Part shown: piece after piece, positions 1 to 11,105 of the stretch
How positions within the stretch are numbered: the stretch's first letter is position 1
Layout of the letters: the number at the start of each line of letters is the position of its first letter
Source: Nymphaea colorata
Lineage: Eukaryota > Streptophyta > Magnoliopsida > Nymphaeales > Nymphaeaceae
Direction: 5' to 3'
Assembly: GCF_008831285.2 (NCBI RefSeq)
Contig: NC_045148.1
Coordinates: forward strand, 15,912,802-15,976,801
DNA: 64,000 bases
Notes under the pieces: model-generated
The model's database searches: none
The model's input: the letters and a program-made list of their open reading frames with translations, nothing else
What the model was told of the DNA's origin: nothing
Position numbers and translations under genes: made by a program

Positions 1-38
1 TCAAGATGATTTTTTGATAGAGATCACGTTTGGACATA

Positions 39-58
39 TTATATATATATATATATAT

Positions 59-110
<52 letters not shown>
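39..110. repeat. Compound microsatellite (AT)n-(AG)n
   Basis: About 11 AT units are followed by about 24 GA units. The tract lies in what should be intron 1 of the copy A thioesterase gene. The matching place in copy B (about 13740) has no such tract, so the expansion arose after the duplication or was lost from copy B. Confidence 0.95.
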
Positions 111-118
<8 letters not shown>

Positions 119-739
119 TGTCTTAAAAGTTAGCACTTAGCACGTTCTGCAACCTATTGTTTCGAAATATTGAGGTACCCATATGCAGGCTTTGTTTATG
201 TAATCTAAAACTTATTTGACCATTAAACGTGTTATTTACAAAAAAAAAAAACTTCAATATACCTGTTCCTTGAATTAACAAAAAATGCAATCATTGCTTC
301 AAATTCCAAAATGATATCCAAACAGAAGAATTGCACATATTCATCATCAACCACACCAATAGTGATGAGATATGGGATTAATAGGCATTTCTTATGTATC
401 TATAAATTGGTACATTGCGTGCAACACACAGACATCTACTTTGAAAAAATATTCCAAACCTTGCCATTTTGTTGCATGAGCTTTTGGAACTTGCCCTCAG
501 TTACGAAAGAAATTAACTCTCATGCTTTAAGTGAATATGAAAAATAACTAATAAAGAAGGTGATGGAAATTGGAAAATCCTAAAAGAAAAATGCACCCTT
601 ATCTCTCTTCTTTTTCATTCTTCTATCAATATTTGAAAAATTCCAATTCCCATATAAACGCTGTTAGGGATTTTCATATCACGTCCAAAGAAGTCAGGAT
701 GAGAGACTGCTTATTTATTTAGACGTCTTCTTTCTTCAG

Positions 740-1682
740 GATGCAGGGATATCATGATGTTGAGCTTCAAGTTCGGGATTACGAGTTGGACCAATATGGC
801 GTTGTCAACAATGCTATATATAACCATTTCATTGAACATGGTGAGACGAAAACTTGCTTTTTCCACTTTCATTGAAAGAATCATGAATGCTTGGAGAGCC
901 GCCTTGTCTTTCTTGAAGTCGATATTCTGTGTGAAGAGAGGACTGCCGCAATTTCTTTTCACGATTTCTGATCGTTGGAAAATTGTTTCATGCAACGCAT
1001 TCAATTATGTGGTGCAGGTATAACTGATTTGCTTCTGAAACTTGGGATCGATACAGATGTCTTCATTTCTAGTGACTACAAAGGGGCTATAAGGGAAACA
1101 TGGATGAAGTATCTATCTCCTTTAAAGGTGACATATAAATGCGATGTTTTCTTTCTTTTTCATTACTAGGCAGTCAATTGAACAGATGAATTCGAATATT
1201 TGGTTGAATACGTGAGTTGCCGCTTCATTATATGGATCGTAAAATGGTAGTCGTGGAAACACAAGACAGTGTTTCTCATACTTCCAAGACAACTGATTCT
1301 TCAATACTGTCTCATTATTGCATTGCACATGCAGCGGAGAGATAGCTTTGTTCTGAAAATGAAAATCTCAGAAGTTTCGGCCACAAGAATGCGCTTCGAG
1401 TACTACATTTTCAAGCTTACAAACAAGGAGGTATCAGCTATTAACTGCAAAATGTTTCACAAGGAAAAAGTTATGGCATTTTAACTGAAATGAAAGGTCC
1501 TGATTCTGCATTTCTTGTTAATCTCTCAGCTTGCCTTGGAGGGCACATCAGTAGTTGTATGGCTTGACGAGAACCTTCGTCCCACTCGTATTCCTACCGA
1601 AGCAAAGTTGAAGCTGATGAGCTACCTGGATGCCGGCAGTGTTGAAGAATCAATCCATGTAGCTGGATCTTCTCCCATCTGA
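740..1682 (+). CDS. ALT: Acyl-ACP thioesterase, hotdog fold (ALT/MKS2 family), copy A, 5'-partial
   Basis: Exons 2-5 lie at 740-840, 1018-1127, 1335-1430 and 1530-1682. Exon 1, carrying the plastid transit peptide, would lie left of the window. All visible junctions are GT-AG and the frame stays open to TGA at 1680-1682. The start of the hotdog domain shows [20 protein letters not shown]; the Asp in LDQYGVVNN is in the usual position of the catalytic acid of 4HBT-type thioesterases. Family members (Arabidopsis ALT1-4, tomato MKS2) are plastid enzymes that release fatty acids or 3-oxo-acids from acyl carrier protein. Exon lengths (101, 110, 96, 153) equal those of copy B exactly. Residues differ at a few sites, for example Ser-Asp-Tyr where copy B has Arg-Gly-Phe in exon 3. 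No disabling lesion is visible, so it may be active if exon 1 and the promoter exist. Confidence 0.85.
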
Positions 1683-2173
1683 ATCCGTAAAGAGAACTCT
1701 GAAAAATAAATAAAGTGTGCTCAAATGTCCTCTTAGAGGAGCCAACATGTGCCAGCAACCTGTATCAGTCACTGTCCACACAATATGTGCTCACGAATGA
1801 ATTTGTGGTCTAATTAATTAATTTGTGTACTGCTTCCTGCTTCTATTTGTCATAAAAATATATGATTGACAAAATGGCAGCTTGTTTTTTGTCATGACCT
1901 CGTATCCTACCAAGAGGACAAAGAAAACAGAGAAATAATAAATGGCAGAAACCAGAAGTTCGTCATTTAAGATTACTTAAAAGGTAATATTCCATTTCTA
2001 ATACCAGCTAAAGCCATTCTGTCCTGACACTCTGTGCAACTAAAAGAAACATTTAATATTCTGCTGAATTCAGCAGTACTAAGAACCAAATTCTCTCCGT
2101 AGAAGCAGTTTCAATGTAAAACTCGAACTAGGCCATCATAAACCTTGTAGTGGCAGTCTCCTGTTACAGATGC

Positions 2174-3946
2174 TTATCCTAGAGCACGATTGAGAGTTGC
2201 AGCCAATCGAACTCCAGCTTCGGCCAGACGCAAGTAGACAGTGGGTAGACGAGACAAAAAGTAATCTGCAAGAACGAGATTGGCCACTGTCAAATGAAAA
2301 TGATAGAAGATTTGCAGCATACTTGAAACACTAAACTAGATTCTTTACCTTCCAAGAGTGAACCTTCGTCGACATCCTTGTAAGCAAAATTACAGACCGC
2401 AGTTGTACCAAAAAAAAAATTACAGACCGCAGTAATACTTTCAGACGCATAACAGCAAAACAGAAGTCACGTTTAAGTTTCAACCCGCAATTGCACAGAA
2501 ACCGGCGACTGTTGCTGTCCCCGCACAAAATAGCTTCGTAAGATTTAAAAGTGAGAAGCCATGAGCAGGGTAATATTACATATGCGGGAATGATGATATA
2601 TGTACCCATCAGGACAAGCAGTGAAGCCACGGCTGCATTATTCCCATCCATCAATTCTGCCAGCCCAGGCCCCCTGTTCCACAGAGGATGATCAATTTTT
2701 GTATTCATCAAGGAATCGACGGGGGGATGCGTATACATGTACTCTGCGATTTTCTTCAAGATAGTGAAATTATACCGTAATATTACTTTGAATTGCATCT
2801 AACAGGCTCTCTACATCTGAGCCATAGAATCTCTCTACTGCCGTCTCGATCAGGCTGTCATCCCAGACCTGTAGATAATAATCATACCTCCAACAAGACT
2901 TTCGTTCATCACAATGGCGTGAAATCATTTTAACTCTAAGCTTCAAGTTGATGAACGTGATGAACAGTTAAGTGAGAAAAAGATGAGGTTCTTACGTGAT
3001 GGAGAACGGTCTTCCTTGTGAACCACTTTACGTCGATGATGTTGCCTCCCTTGTTTGTAGTAATTAAAGTGAAATCAATAAAAAACTGGAACTCGAGCAA
3101 ACTATAACAGCAGATTCGAGTGTCAAACCTGGTGCACGTCTCCTACAAAATGTTTTCAGGAAGAGGAGCACTTGAGTCAAATTATCTGTGAAAAAACGAA
3201 CTTTCAGGATTTTGAAAACATAAGTTTACATTAGGAAACATGGTTTAAAGTTTGTCCATTTTTTAATTAACCATATGGTCAAAGTTCACAAAGTTAAATT
3301 TGTTGAAATTAAAAAAAAAATTATCGAGCAGAGCTACTTAAGGAGAACAAAAAATTGTTCACATTGCGATCGAAGAGACGAGTCCGAGTAGGCCTCGAGT
3401 TGGCGTGTGTAGTTTTTTATTCCACCAGCAACACACATATCTGCTTCTCCTGCTTCATTTTTGCAGTCCCCTAACCAAACATAAAAAAAAAAAAAGGAAC
3501 TTATTCTCATGGTCCGGGGTCGATCGGCCATTTCCACATTGAACTTGGGAACTGAACTTGAGAGAGCAGAGGACAAGAACCGAACTCTTATAGGCAAAAG
3601 TGCACAGGGAGTCTGGCGTATCGATGTAGTGAAGGGGAGACGACCACGAAAACCTGAACTTCACATGGTCGGCCCACAAGCACAAGCACCAGCAGATCGT
3701 TCACTGCTGCAGCTGTTTTCTCACTCAGCCTCGCCTAAACAAACCACAACAATCCAAACCAGAACAATCACAACAAAGATAAGCACAGAAAAAGGGAGAA
3801 GAAATGAGAGGGGGTGTAGACCCATATACTTGAGCTATTCTGCCAATGATGAAATGCGCATCCTTTCCCCACCCATAAGCCGGTGGAACAGTAATGAAAA
3901 TGATGGAACAGAGGAGGAGGAGAAAGGATTCTCTGTTCTCGGCCAT
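2174..3946 (-). pseudogene. S1/P1-type nuclease pseudogene, copy A
   Basis: This is the counterpart of the intact gene at 15969-17800. Exon 1 (3830-3946) still encodes a signal peptide and a Trp-Gly-Lys-Asp-Ala-His start. Five lesions are visible against copy B. A 26-bp deletion in exon 2 shifts the frame. One extra base in exon 4 throws the HFVGDVH metal-binding motif out of frame. About 55 bp are missing near 3060, taking the start of exon 5 and its splice acceptor. Exon 7 has AAA changed to TAA. The exon 8 acceptor is changed from CAG to CTG, next to a 30-bp insertion at 2403-2432 that repeats exon sequence around an A-tract. The TATA-like sequence upstream is kept, so it may still be transcribed. 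Confidence 0.9.
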
Positions 3947-3994
3947 ATCTTCTGCTGCCTTTGTTTAGCTGCCAATGTGTGGAAATAAATGAGG

Positions 3995-4004
3995 CTATAT
4001 ATAG
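3995..4004 (-). promoter_or_regulatory. TATA-like box of the copy A nuclease locus
   Basis: CTATATATAG lies 49 bp upstream of the ATG of the pseudogene and matches 17849-17858 upstream of the intact copy. Confidence 0.5.
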
Positions 4005-4200
4005 ACATCAAAAGGAAAGAATGTGAACGATTTCCCCCGGATATCTGTGGACTCAGTAAACTTTTTCCTCTCCATAACTTCTTGTGGGTGTTGATGAACG
4101 GATGAATGTGGAGCGTGATGGGCGAATTTAGAGAGAGAGCAAAAACTCTCAACATTTACATGATGCAATCATCTGTCAGGATCGCTGAAACAAATGAACT

Positions 4201-5567
4201 ACCATGGTAGCGCTGGACTACCATTGCGCCAATAACTATACTGGTAACTTTTTTTATTATTATAATAACAATATGCCTGCACTATTTTCCCAAATACTGT
4301 ATAAAGTTCACAACAATGAAAAAAAATTATAGACAACTATCAAGCAACTTCAGTCACTCGCCATTAACATAAGCGATATTCCAAAACAAAAATAAATTCA
4401 ACTCCCAAGCACACATCAATAAATTCAACATAGAATATTACTGTAAATTATGATGCAACCTCCACCAAGCAGTCCTGCTACCACAGTTGTACTCCTATCG
4501 TCCCATCGTTGCTAACAAAATCGGTATCAAAGATTTATTTGTGAAGATGACTGTCAGGCCAGGACCTCGAGGCAAGCAGAATGGGAGACCTTCAGGTTTT
4601 TTATTCGAGCTGTGATTGTTAACCTCCTACGCACCTAAAAGATGACTGTCAGCCAACTAGTTGAGGCGAGATCAACATGCTGTAGGTAGGATCTGGTACC
4701 CACGGTCATCAGAGTGTGAAGCAGAATAAAGAAATAATGTGGTAACCAAAAACATAGTGTCTAGGAAATAACAAAATGCCTCTGTATATCCTACAGGTAT
4801 TTCACTGTTTGAAGAACAAACACGCATTGAGTTTACATTTGACACGAGATTTTTCATGTTAGCACACTTTTGGGTAAAACTCGAAATAACAATGAAAAAA
4901 GCATGCATCAATTCTTCATATATGACTATTCACAAAATTCACTTCATATTAAAGTTCGACATTCTAACAAACATTTAAAATTAAAATGAGCGATCCATTA
5001 TAGTCAACTCACAAGAACAGAAAGGTCAGCGCCTGATTAAAAAAATAAGGAATGAGTAGGCAACTTATTGTTGCATCAAGCACTTCACATACAATGCAAG
5101 TGGGCATTCAATAACTCCATACCTCTTCACAGAATTGGGACAAGTAACAATTCAACAAAGAAATTAGTCATGCGTAAAGATATTCATAAATACTGAAGAT
5201 GGGCTTCATTGAAGTAAGGCGAACAATGGATTGCCCTATAATGACCGAAAAAACAACTGACCTTAGCACACAGATAAGGTTAAAAGTTGTGGCAGATCAT
5301 ATGGAGTAATTTCAGAGGTATACAACAGCATCAATGACCAGAATATACAAGTCTGCGGGTTCTTCATTTTGCAAGATCACACCCTCCTTTGGTGGAAAAT
5401 ATTAAGCTTTCATCTCAAAGACCTTGGGTGAAAAGTTTAAGAGCAAGATATAGTGGCGCAGTTCTCTCCTGTTCCCCAAAGGGAAAGGTTGGATTAGTTC
5501 ATAAGGAAAAAGGCCAAAAGAAAGGAGAAGAATCTAATGCAAGTTCAAACAGTATGCCACCACATTA
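4201..5567. other. Intergenic sequence without a recognisable gene
   Basis: AT-rich DNA between the right breakpoint of duplication copy A and the MLH1-like fragment. Open frames here are short and have no protein-like motifs. Confidence 0.6.
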
Positions 5568-5728
5568 TGCCCTGAAGACTGTTCTCCAAACAAACTGTGG
5601 CAGACGATCTCTTATTGATATCAGGTGTGTACTGACCAGTTGGACAAGTTCCCTTCTTGATCTATGTCAAGGCTGAAGTACTCCATCAGAAATATCTCAG
5701 GTTTTTGCTCAAGTAACTCAGTTCTCAT
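5568..5728 (-). pseudogene. MLH1-like mismatch-repair gene fragment, frameshifted
   Basis: Read on the minus strand from a possible acceptor CAG at 5729-5731, one frame gives ELLEQKPEIFLMEYFSLDID followed by QEGNLSN. The next frame continues with GQYTPDINK, and another with RDRLPQFV. In this order these segments resemble the plant MLH1 C-terminal region, where a ...EYFS-x-x-ID-QxGNLS... stretch precedes DQYTPD and RLPxFV. Joining them needs at least two frameshifts, so it is a dead fragment. No further MLH1 exon was found on either side. Identification rests on remembered family motifs and could be wrong. Confidence 0.4.
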
Positions 5729-5966
5729 CTGATGACAAAAACGTCACCAAAAATATTACATCACTGACTTCATTGGACTCGTCCAATGGCAAATCATTCA
5801 TGCCACAAATAGACAAATGGAAACAAAGGTGCAGGAGCAGGATTACTCGACTAAAATGAGCAAATCTCCACATAATTTGCCAATACATAAGCTAGTTTCT
5901 ACAAAAGAAAATGAAGACAGCATCAACTTCTTGAGAAATTAGAGGTGCACTAAAGCATGTTAAGCA

Positions 5967-6290
5967 TGATAACGCACCAGCTCACTCCCAAAAATCAGGT
6001 GAGTCCCCAACGGTTCATAACTCTAGGAAATCAGGCGTGGATTATAATTGCAGGAAATCAAATCAGCCACGAGCGTCAAGAGACTAAAACGCATCTTGAT
6101 AAGGCTCCAGCAATAAAATAGAATTCCAGCAAATTAAGAGCAACACGTATGGAAGCAAAGCCAATAGGACGAGCAACTAAAACGTCCCTTCACAATGATG
6201 AAAGATTTCAAGAGAATGTCAGTTTCTCCCAGATCATCATGAAATTGATGACTAAGTCGTGGAGTAGGAATCTTTCGCCCCAACCACCAC
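5967..6290 (+). repeat. 5' LTR of copia 1, internally deleted and truncated
   Basis: It aligns with 10616-11100 but lacks about 26 bp after GCAGGAAATCA, a larger block after TCAGTTTCTCC, and the terminal part beyond about 6290. The right boundary is approximate. No canonical primer-binding site TGGTATCAGAGC follows. Confidence 0.8.
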
Positions 6291-6521
6291 ATTGCGAGAG
6301 GCCGGCACTTTCTAAGTGCCGCAACTGTTGTTCAAGGAGCCAAACCCAGTCTTCCAGGCGTGACTTTATCTGGGGCGCGTTTTTTACTAAAGACGACTCA
6401 CAAGTCGAGCTTGGTGGCGTTGGATTCGGCCAAGTGTCTAGTATTTTTCGACAAGTTTGCATATTTTTTAGACAATCCTGTAAAGAGATACAAAATTTAC
6501 AAGTGCCGCAAGACTTCAACA

Positions 6522-7330
6522 TGTCGACACCCGCACCAAATTCAGGAGCTAAGTATCCCTATCCTTCCACCGTGAATGTGGCTAATTTAGTTTCAATCAA
6601 ATTGTCACACAATAATTTCTTGTTGTGGAAAACACAAATTCTTGGTCTCATAGAAAGCCAAGATCTGCTTGAGTTTATTGATGGTACGATTCTCACGCCA
6701 TCTTCTACCATTGAATCTTTTGATAATGGTGAAACCGTCAGACGACCAAACCCTGATTATTCTGCTTGGAAGAAATCAGATTGTCTTATAAGAGGATGGC
6801 TCACTGGTCTCTCACAGAAGTCCTTGGACTTGTCGTGGGACTTGAAACCTCTGAACAAGTATGGAAAACCTTGACAAGAGCATTCGCTCATGAGTCAAAG
6901 GACAGATAAATGATGCTGACAAGAAAACTACAACTCCACCGCAAACAAGATAAACCTGCGACTGAATATGTTACTGGTTTCAAAGCTATATGTGATGAAC
7001 TTGCAGCGATTGAGAAGTCTCTTGAGGATGACGACAAAGTCTTTTGGCTGGTTAATGGTCTCGGACCAGGACATGAGTCGTTTATGACTTCTATCCTCAA
7101 GCCACCGGTACCCTCATATCTTGATGCAGTGTCACTACTTTAAGGGCATGAAATAATGAAGGATTTACATGTGGGAGAGGCTAGATTGAACAACCAAATG
7201 GCCTTCTTCACACAACAATCCAGCAATCAAACTAACAGAAAACGATACAACAATAGTTGGTGCAATATCAATAGCAACAATAGTCGGTTCAACTCCAAGG
7301 GACGTGGGTTCAATCCAGCAACTAAGACTT
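6522..7330 (+). pseudogene. Copia 1 gag-like region
   Basis: A frame starting with Met-Ser-Thr-Pro at 6522 reads into a UBN2/gag-type segment (LSHNNFLLWKTQILGLIES). After a break near 6870 it continues in another frame with a segment ending before 7141. An Asn-rich stretch near 7200-7300 precedes the pol part. At least one frameshift and stops at 6872 and 7141 interrupt it. Confidence 0.75.
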
Positions 7331-7344
7331 AAAATCAGCAAGGA

Positions 7345-10300
7345 TTGGCCAATGGAGAGACGAACAAATCCAAGGTATCATGTCAGATTTATGGACTAAA
7401 TAATCATAATGCCTTTAAATGTTATCACGGATTTGATCTTGCCTATCAACCACGTGATATGCCACAGGCATTTGCTGCAATGAAAATCGCTGATCCAACT
7501 AATCAAGGCTGGTTTCTTGACACCAGAGCAAGTTCTCATGTGACCAATGATCCAGGTAAACTCAAAAGTTGCATTCCATATAAAGGAACAGACAAAATCA
7601 TGGTAGGAAATGGCCAACATCTTGATATTACACATATTGGAGTTGCCGATATCTATGTGGGAAATCACTCTCGACAACATTCTTGTTGTACCCAACATCA
7701 AGAAAAAGCTGATTTCAATTAGTCAACTCACTTCTACTATGCCTTATGTGTTTGAATTCTCTTCAAATTTCTTTGCTATTAAGGACAAGGAGACCAAGGA
7801 AGTGATTGCAACAAGGTTTAGAGAAGGCGATCTGTATGCTCTCAAGCCGAAACCGAAGAATGTGTTCTTTTCAACACGGTTCCGATTAGCTCCCTTTGAA
7901 GTATGGCATGGACGTCTTAGACATCCACATCATAAAGTGTAGATTTTATGACTGCAAATAAGTTGATTACAATGACAAAAAATTTGGCTAGATCTTTTAC
8001 TTGTGCCAGTAGTTGTCAGATGGGGAAGGCGTGTAGACTTCCATTTCTTCCTATTGATGATGATTGTGATTCTTTGTTTTCTAAAATACATTGTGACTTA
8101 TGGGAACCAGCTTCTATTGCATCATGCCAGAATCTAAGATATTATGTTTTGTTTGTGGATCAATTGTCTAAATATTCATGGATTTATCCTCTAAAATGAA
8201 AATGTGAATTTTTTGCCAAATTTCTTGAATTTCACAAAATGATTCAAACACAATTTGATGCAACGCTCAGAGTTTTTCAAAGTGATAAAGGGGGCGAGTT
8301 TAACAGTTTGGTTCTTACATATTATTTAAAGGAGAAGGGCATCAAACATCAAACATCTTGTCCTAAGACGCCAGAGCAAAATGGTATGGTGGAAAGAAAA
8401 CATAGATCGGTTACTGAATTAGGTCTCACTATGTTATTTCATAGCCATCTCCCAGCTCAATATTGGGTCGAGGCCTTTTCCACTGCAGTTTGGCTTATCA
8501 ACCGACTTCCATCACAAGTTTTACACATGCAAAGTCTGTATGAGTCGCTTTACAAAAACGACCTAATTATTCTTGTCTTCGAGCTTTTGGATTTATATGC
8601 TATCCTTACCTTAGAGGATATATGAATCATAAGTTTCAGCCAAAGTCGTTACCTTGTGTGTTTATTGGATATAACAACCTTCATAAAGTGTATAGATGCC
8701 TATATCCTCCCACTGGACGTGTATATATCTCCCGTCATGTTGTGTTTGATGAAACCCATTTTCCCTAGAAAAACACCATACCAACTCCTAGGCCCATAAC
8801 CTCTAATGCTGACTTTGTATCCTTTTCGGATTCGTCCAATGAGCCTCATCTTGAATCCCAACGTCTAGCCCAAATGCATAATACCGAAGAGACTTCTCCT
8901 TTGCCGCCTATACCCATACGAGCCCCTACATCACCTCTCCAACTCGAGCCACCCAGTTCACCATTAGTCCCATCGACTACCTCCTCCTCAACTCATTCTA
9001 TGACTATTCAATCCAAATCCAACATCATAAAACCTAATCCTAAATATGTCTTTACCACTTCATCCATTCCACTTGAACCATCACATTACACCCTTGCCCT
9101 TAAACACTCAGGCTGGTATCAAGCTATAAAAGATTAAATGGTTGCTTTACAGGAAAATCATACTTGGGATCTCGTGCCTCGTACACCAAACATGCATGTG
9201 ATCGGGAGCCGCTGGGTTTTCAAAACTAAACTCAAAGGAGATGGGTAACTTGAAAGGCTCAAAGCGCGTCACAAGGATATAACCAGGTTCAAGGTTTGGA
9301 CTTCTTGAAAACTTTCTCCCCAGTGGTCAAATTTGCTACTATAAGAATCGTTCTTAGTCTTGCCCTCGCATTTAATTGACCTCTAAAACAATTAGATATC
9401 AAAAATGCATTTCTAAATGGGCATCTTCGTGAGCTGATTTATATTGAACAACCTCCTGGATTTAAAGATCCGTCCAACCCAGATCATGTCTATAGATTAA
9501 ATCGAGCTCTTTATGGATTGAAACAAGCTCCTCGAGCATGGTATGACATATTTGCTCAATTTTTATTCTCTATGGACTTCATTGCCAGTGCCATTGACCC
9601 GTCCCTCTTTGTTCGTAGACAAGAAAAAATGGTCACTATTCTACTATTGTATGTTGATGATATCATTCTTACAGGAAATTTCACATTCATTTATAATGTC
9701 ATTCCTCGTCACCGTCAGACAACAATTTACTATGAATGATCTAGGTGATCTGAATTATTTCTTGGGACTTCAAGTTGAATGGACTTCCAACGGCTTGTTT
9801 ATGCATAAGTCTAAATATGCTGAAGACATTATCTCTAGAGCAGAAATGCAGCAATGTAAAACAGTGAGCACGCCTATTACTATCAGTTTCAAATCTCCTG
9901 AGGAAATTGATCCACCTTATTCCAATGCTACCGCATATCGAAGTCTTGCAAGTTTAGTACTTGTCCCTTACATGGCCAGATCTCTTATATGCAGTAAATT
10001 TTGCATGTCAATTCATGCATGCCCCAACGATGAAGCATTTTCAAATCTTGAAACGCATTATACGATATATTCGAGGCACGTCTCAATATGGTATCCAGTT
10101 ATATAAATCCCAAGATTTGACTCTCCGAGCGTACTCTGATGCAGACTGGGCGGGCTGTCCAGATACACGCCGATCGACTTCCGGATACTGCACATTTCTT
10201 AATCCAAATTGTATATCCTGGAGCTCTAAGAAACAACCGACTATTGCTCGCTCGTCCTGTGAAGCTGAAGGCCCTCGCCAAAGCTACTGCTGAAATTAAA

Positions 10301-10537
10301 TGGCTTACCTTTATTTTACAAGATCTCGGCGTTTACCTCTCCAAAGCTCCTATTCTTTTGAGTGACAACATTTCAGCACTACATACCACTATCAAGCCAG
10401 TTTTTCATTCACGTATGAAACATTTGGAACTCGATTATCATTTTGTTCGTGAACAAGTCGCACTGGGAAATATGCATACTCAATTCGTCACAACCGAAGG
10501 TCAGCTTGCAGATCTTTTTACCAAACCTTTGTCTTAG
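7345..10537 (+). pseudogene. Copia 1 pol region: protease, integrase, RT, RNase H (broken)
   Basis: In order: a protease-like site near 7511, where the expected Asp-Thr-Gly reads Asp-Thr-Arg; a GAG-pre-integrase WHGRLRHPHH (7900-7933); an integrase core with the QSDKGGEF and PEQNGMVER motifs (8275-8400); reverse transcriptase with LYGLKQAPRAW and YVDD (9510-9665); RNase H with YSDADWAGC (10130-10160). Stops and frameshifts fall near 7720, 7940, 8197, 8623, 9135, 9740 and 10290. The altered protease triad alone would be inactivating. Confidence 0.88.
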
Positions 10538-10604
10538 CAACGCCTCACCTTTCTCATTCAACATTTTGGCTTAAGTATGCAACCTTCCCTTCGGCTGCGG
10601 GGGG

Positions 10605-10615
10605 ATGATAACGCA
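10605..10615 (+). other. Polypurine tract of copia 1
   Basis: CTGCGGGGGGA immediately precedes the TG start of the 3' LTR, the usual place for plus-strand priming. Confidence 0.75.
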
Positions 10616-11100
10616 CCAGCTCACTCCGGAAAATCAGGTGCGTCTCCAACGGTTCATAACTCCAGGAAGTCAGGCGTGGATTATAACTGCAGGAAATCAG
10701 GTGTAACTAATATGGCAGGAAATCAAATTAGCCACGAGCATCAAGAGACTAAAACGCATCTTGATAAGGCTCCAGCAATAAAACAGAATTCCAACAAATT
10801 AAGAGCAACAAATATGGAAGCAAAGCCAATCGGACGAGCAACTAAAATGCTCTTCACAATGATGAAAGATTTCAGGAGAATGTCAGTTTCTCCTATTCAA
10901 AACCAAAGGAGAAATTCAAGGAAACAGATTGTAGATCCATGGAAACTGATTCAAATTCGAATCAGACATAGCAATGTATAAATACTGTATTAAGAAAACC
11001 AGATCATTATGAAATTGATGACTGAGTCGTGGAGTAGGAATCTTTCTTCCGAACCACGTTAATTTCTTGTGTTCATCGTCTTCATCCTTCTTCTTTGACA
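10616..11100 (+). repeat. 3' LTR of copia 1 (485 bp)
   Basis: It begins TGATAACG, ends CTTTGACA, and is followed directly by the target-site duplication AAGCA. It is the full-length LTR of the pair. Confidence 0.9.
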
Positions 11101-11105
11101 AAGCA

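Larger units (their letters stand above)
1..4200. repeat. Segmental duplication, copy A (runs off left edge)
   Basis: This block aligns along its length with 13731-18058, through exons, introns and flanks. Both blocks start with TCAAGATGATTTT, and similarity ends at the shared string CGCTGAAACAAATGAACT (4183-4200 here, 18041-18058 there). Each block carries the 3' part of an acyl-ACP thioesterase gene and a whole convergent S1/P1 nuclease locus. Exon 1 of the copy A thioesterase would lie left of the window, so the repeat unit is longer than seen. Just after the right breakpoint is a 12-bp palindrome, CTACCATGGTAG (4199-4210). Copy A has gained an (AT)n(AG)n tract and lacks sequence present at about 13930-14245 of copy B. 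Confidence 0.93.
5967..11100 (+). mobile_element. Ty1/copia LTR retrotransposon 1 (degenerate)
   Basis: The element has two LTRs that begin TGATAACGCACCAGCTCACTC. It is flanked by a perfect 5-bp target-site duplication AAGCA (5962-5966 and 11101-11105). Its internal gag-pol domain order is protease, integrase, reverse transcriptase, RNase H, which defines the copia superfamily. A G-rich polypurine tract (CTGCGGGGGGA, 10605-10615) abuts the 3' LTR. Coding frames are broken by many stops and frameshifts. The 5' LTR is shorter than the 3' LTR through internal deletions and loss of its end, so the element is old and immobile. It sits between the two segmental duplication copies. Confidence 0.95.
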
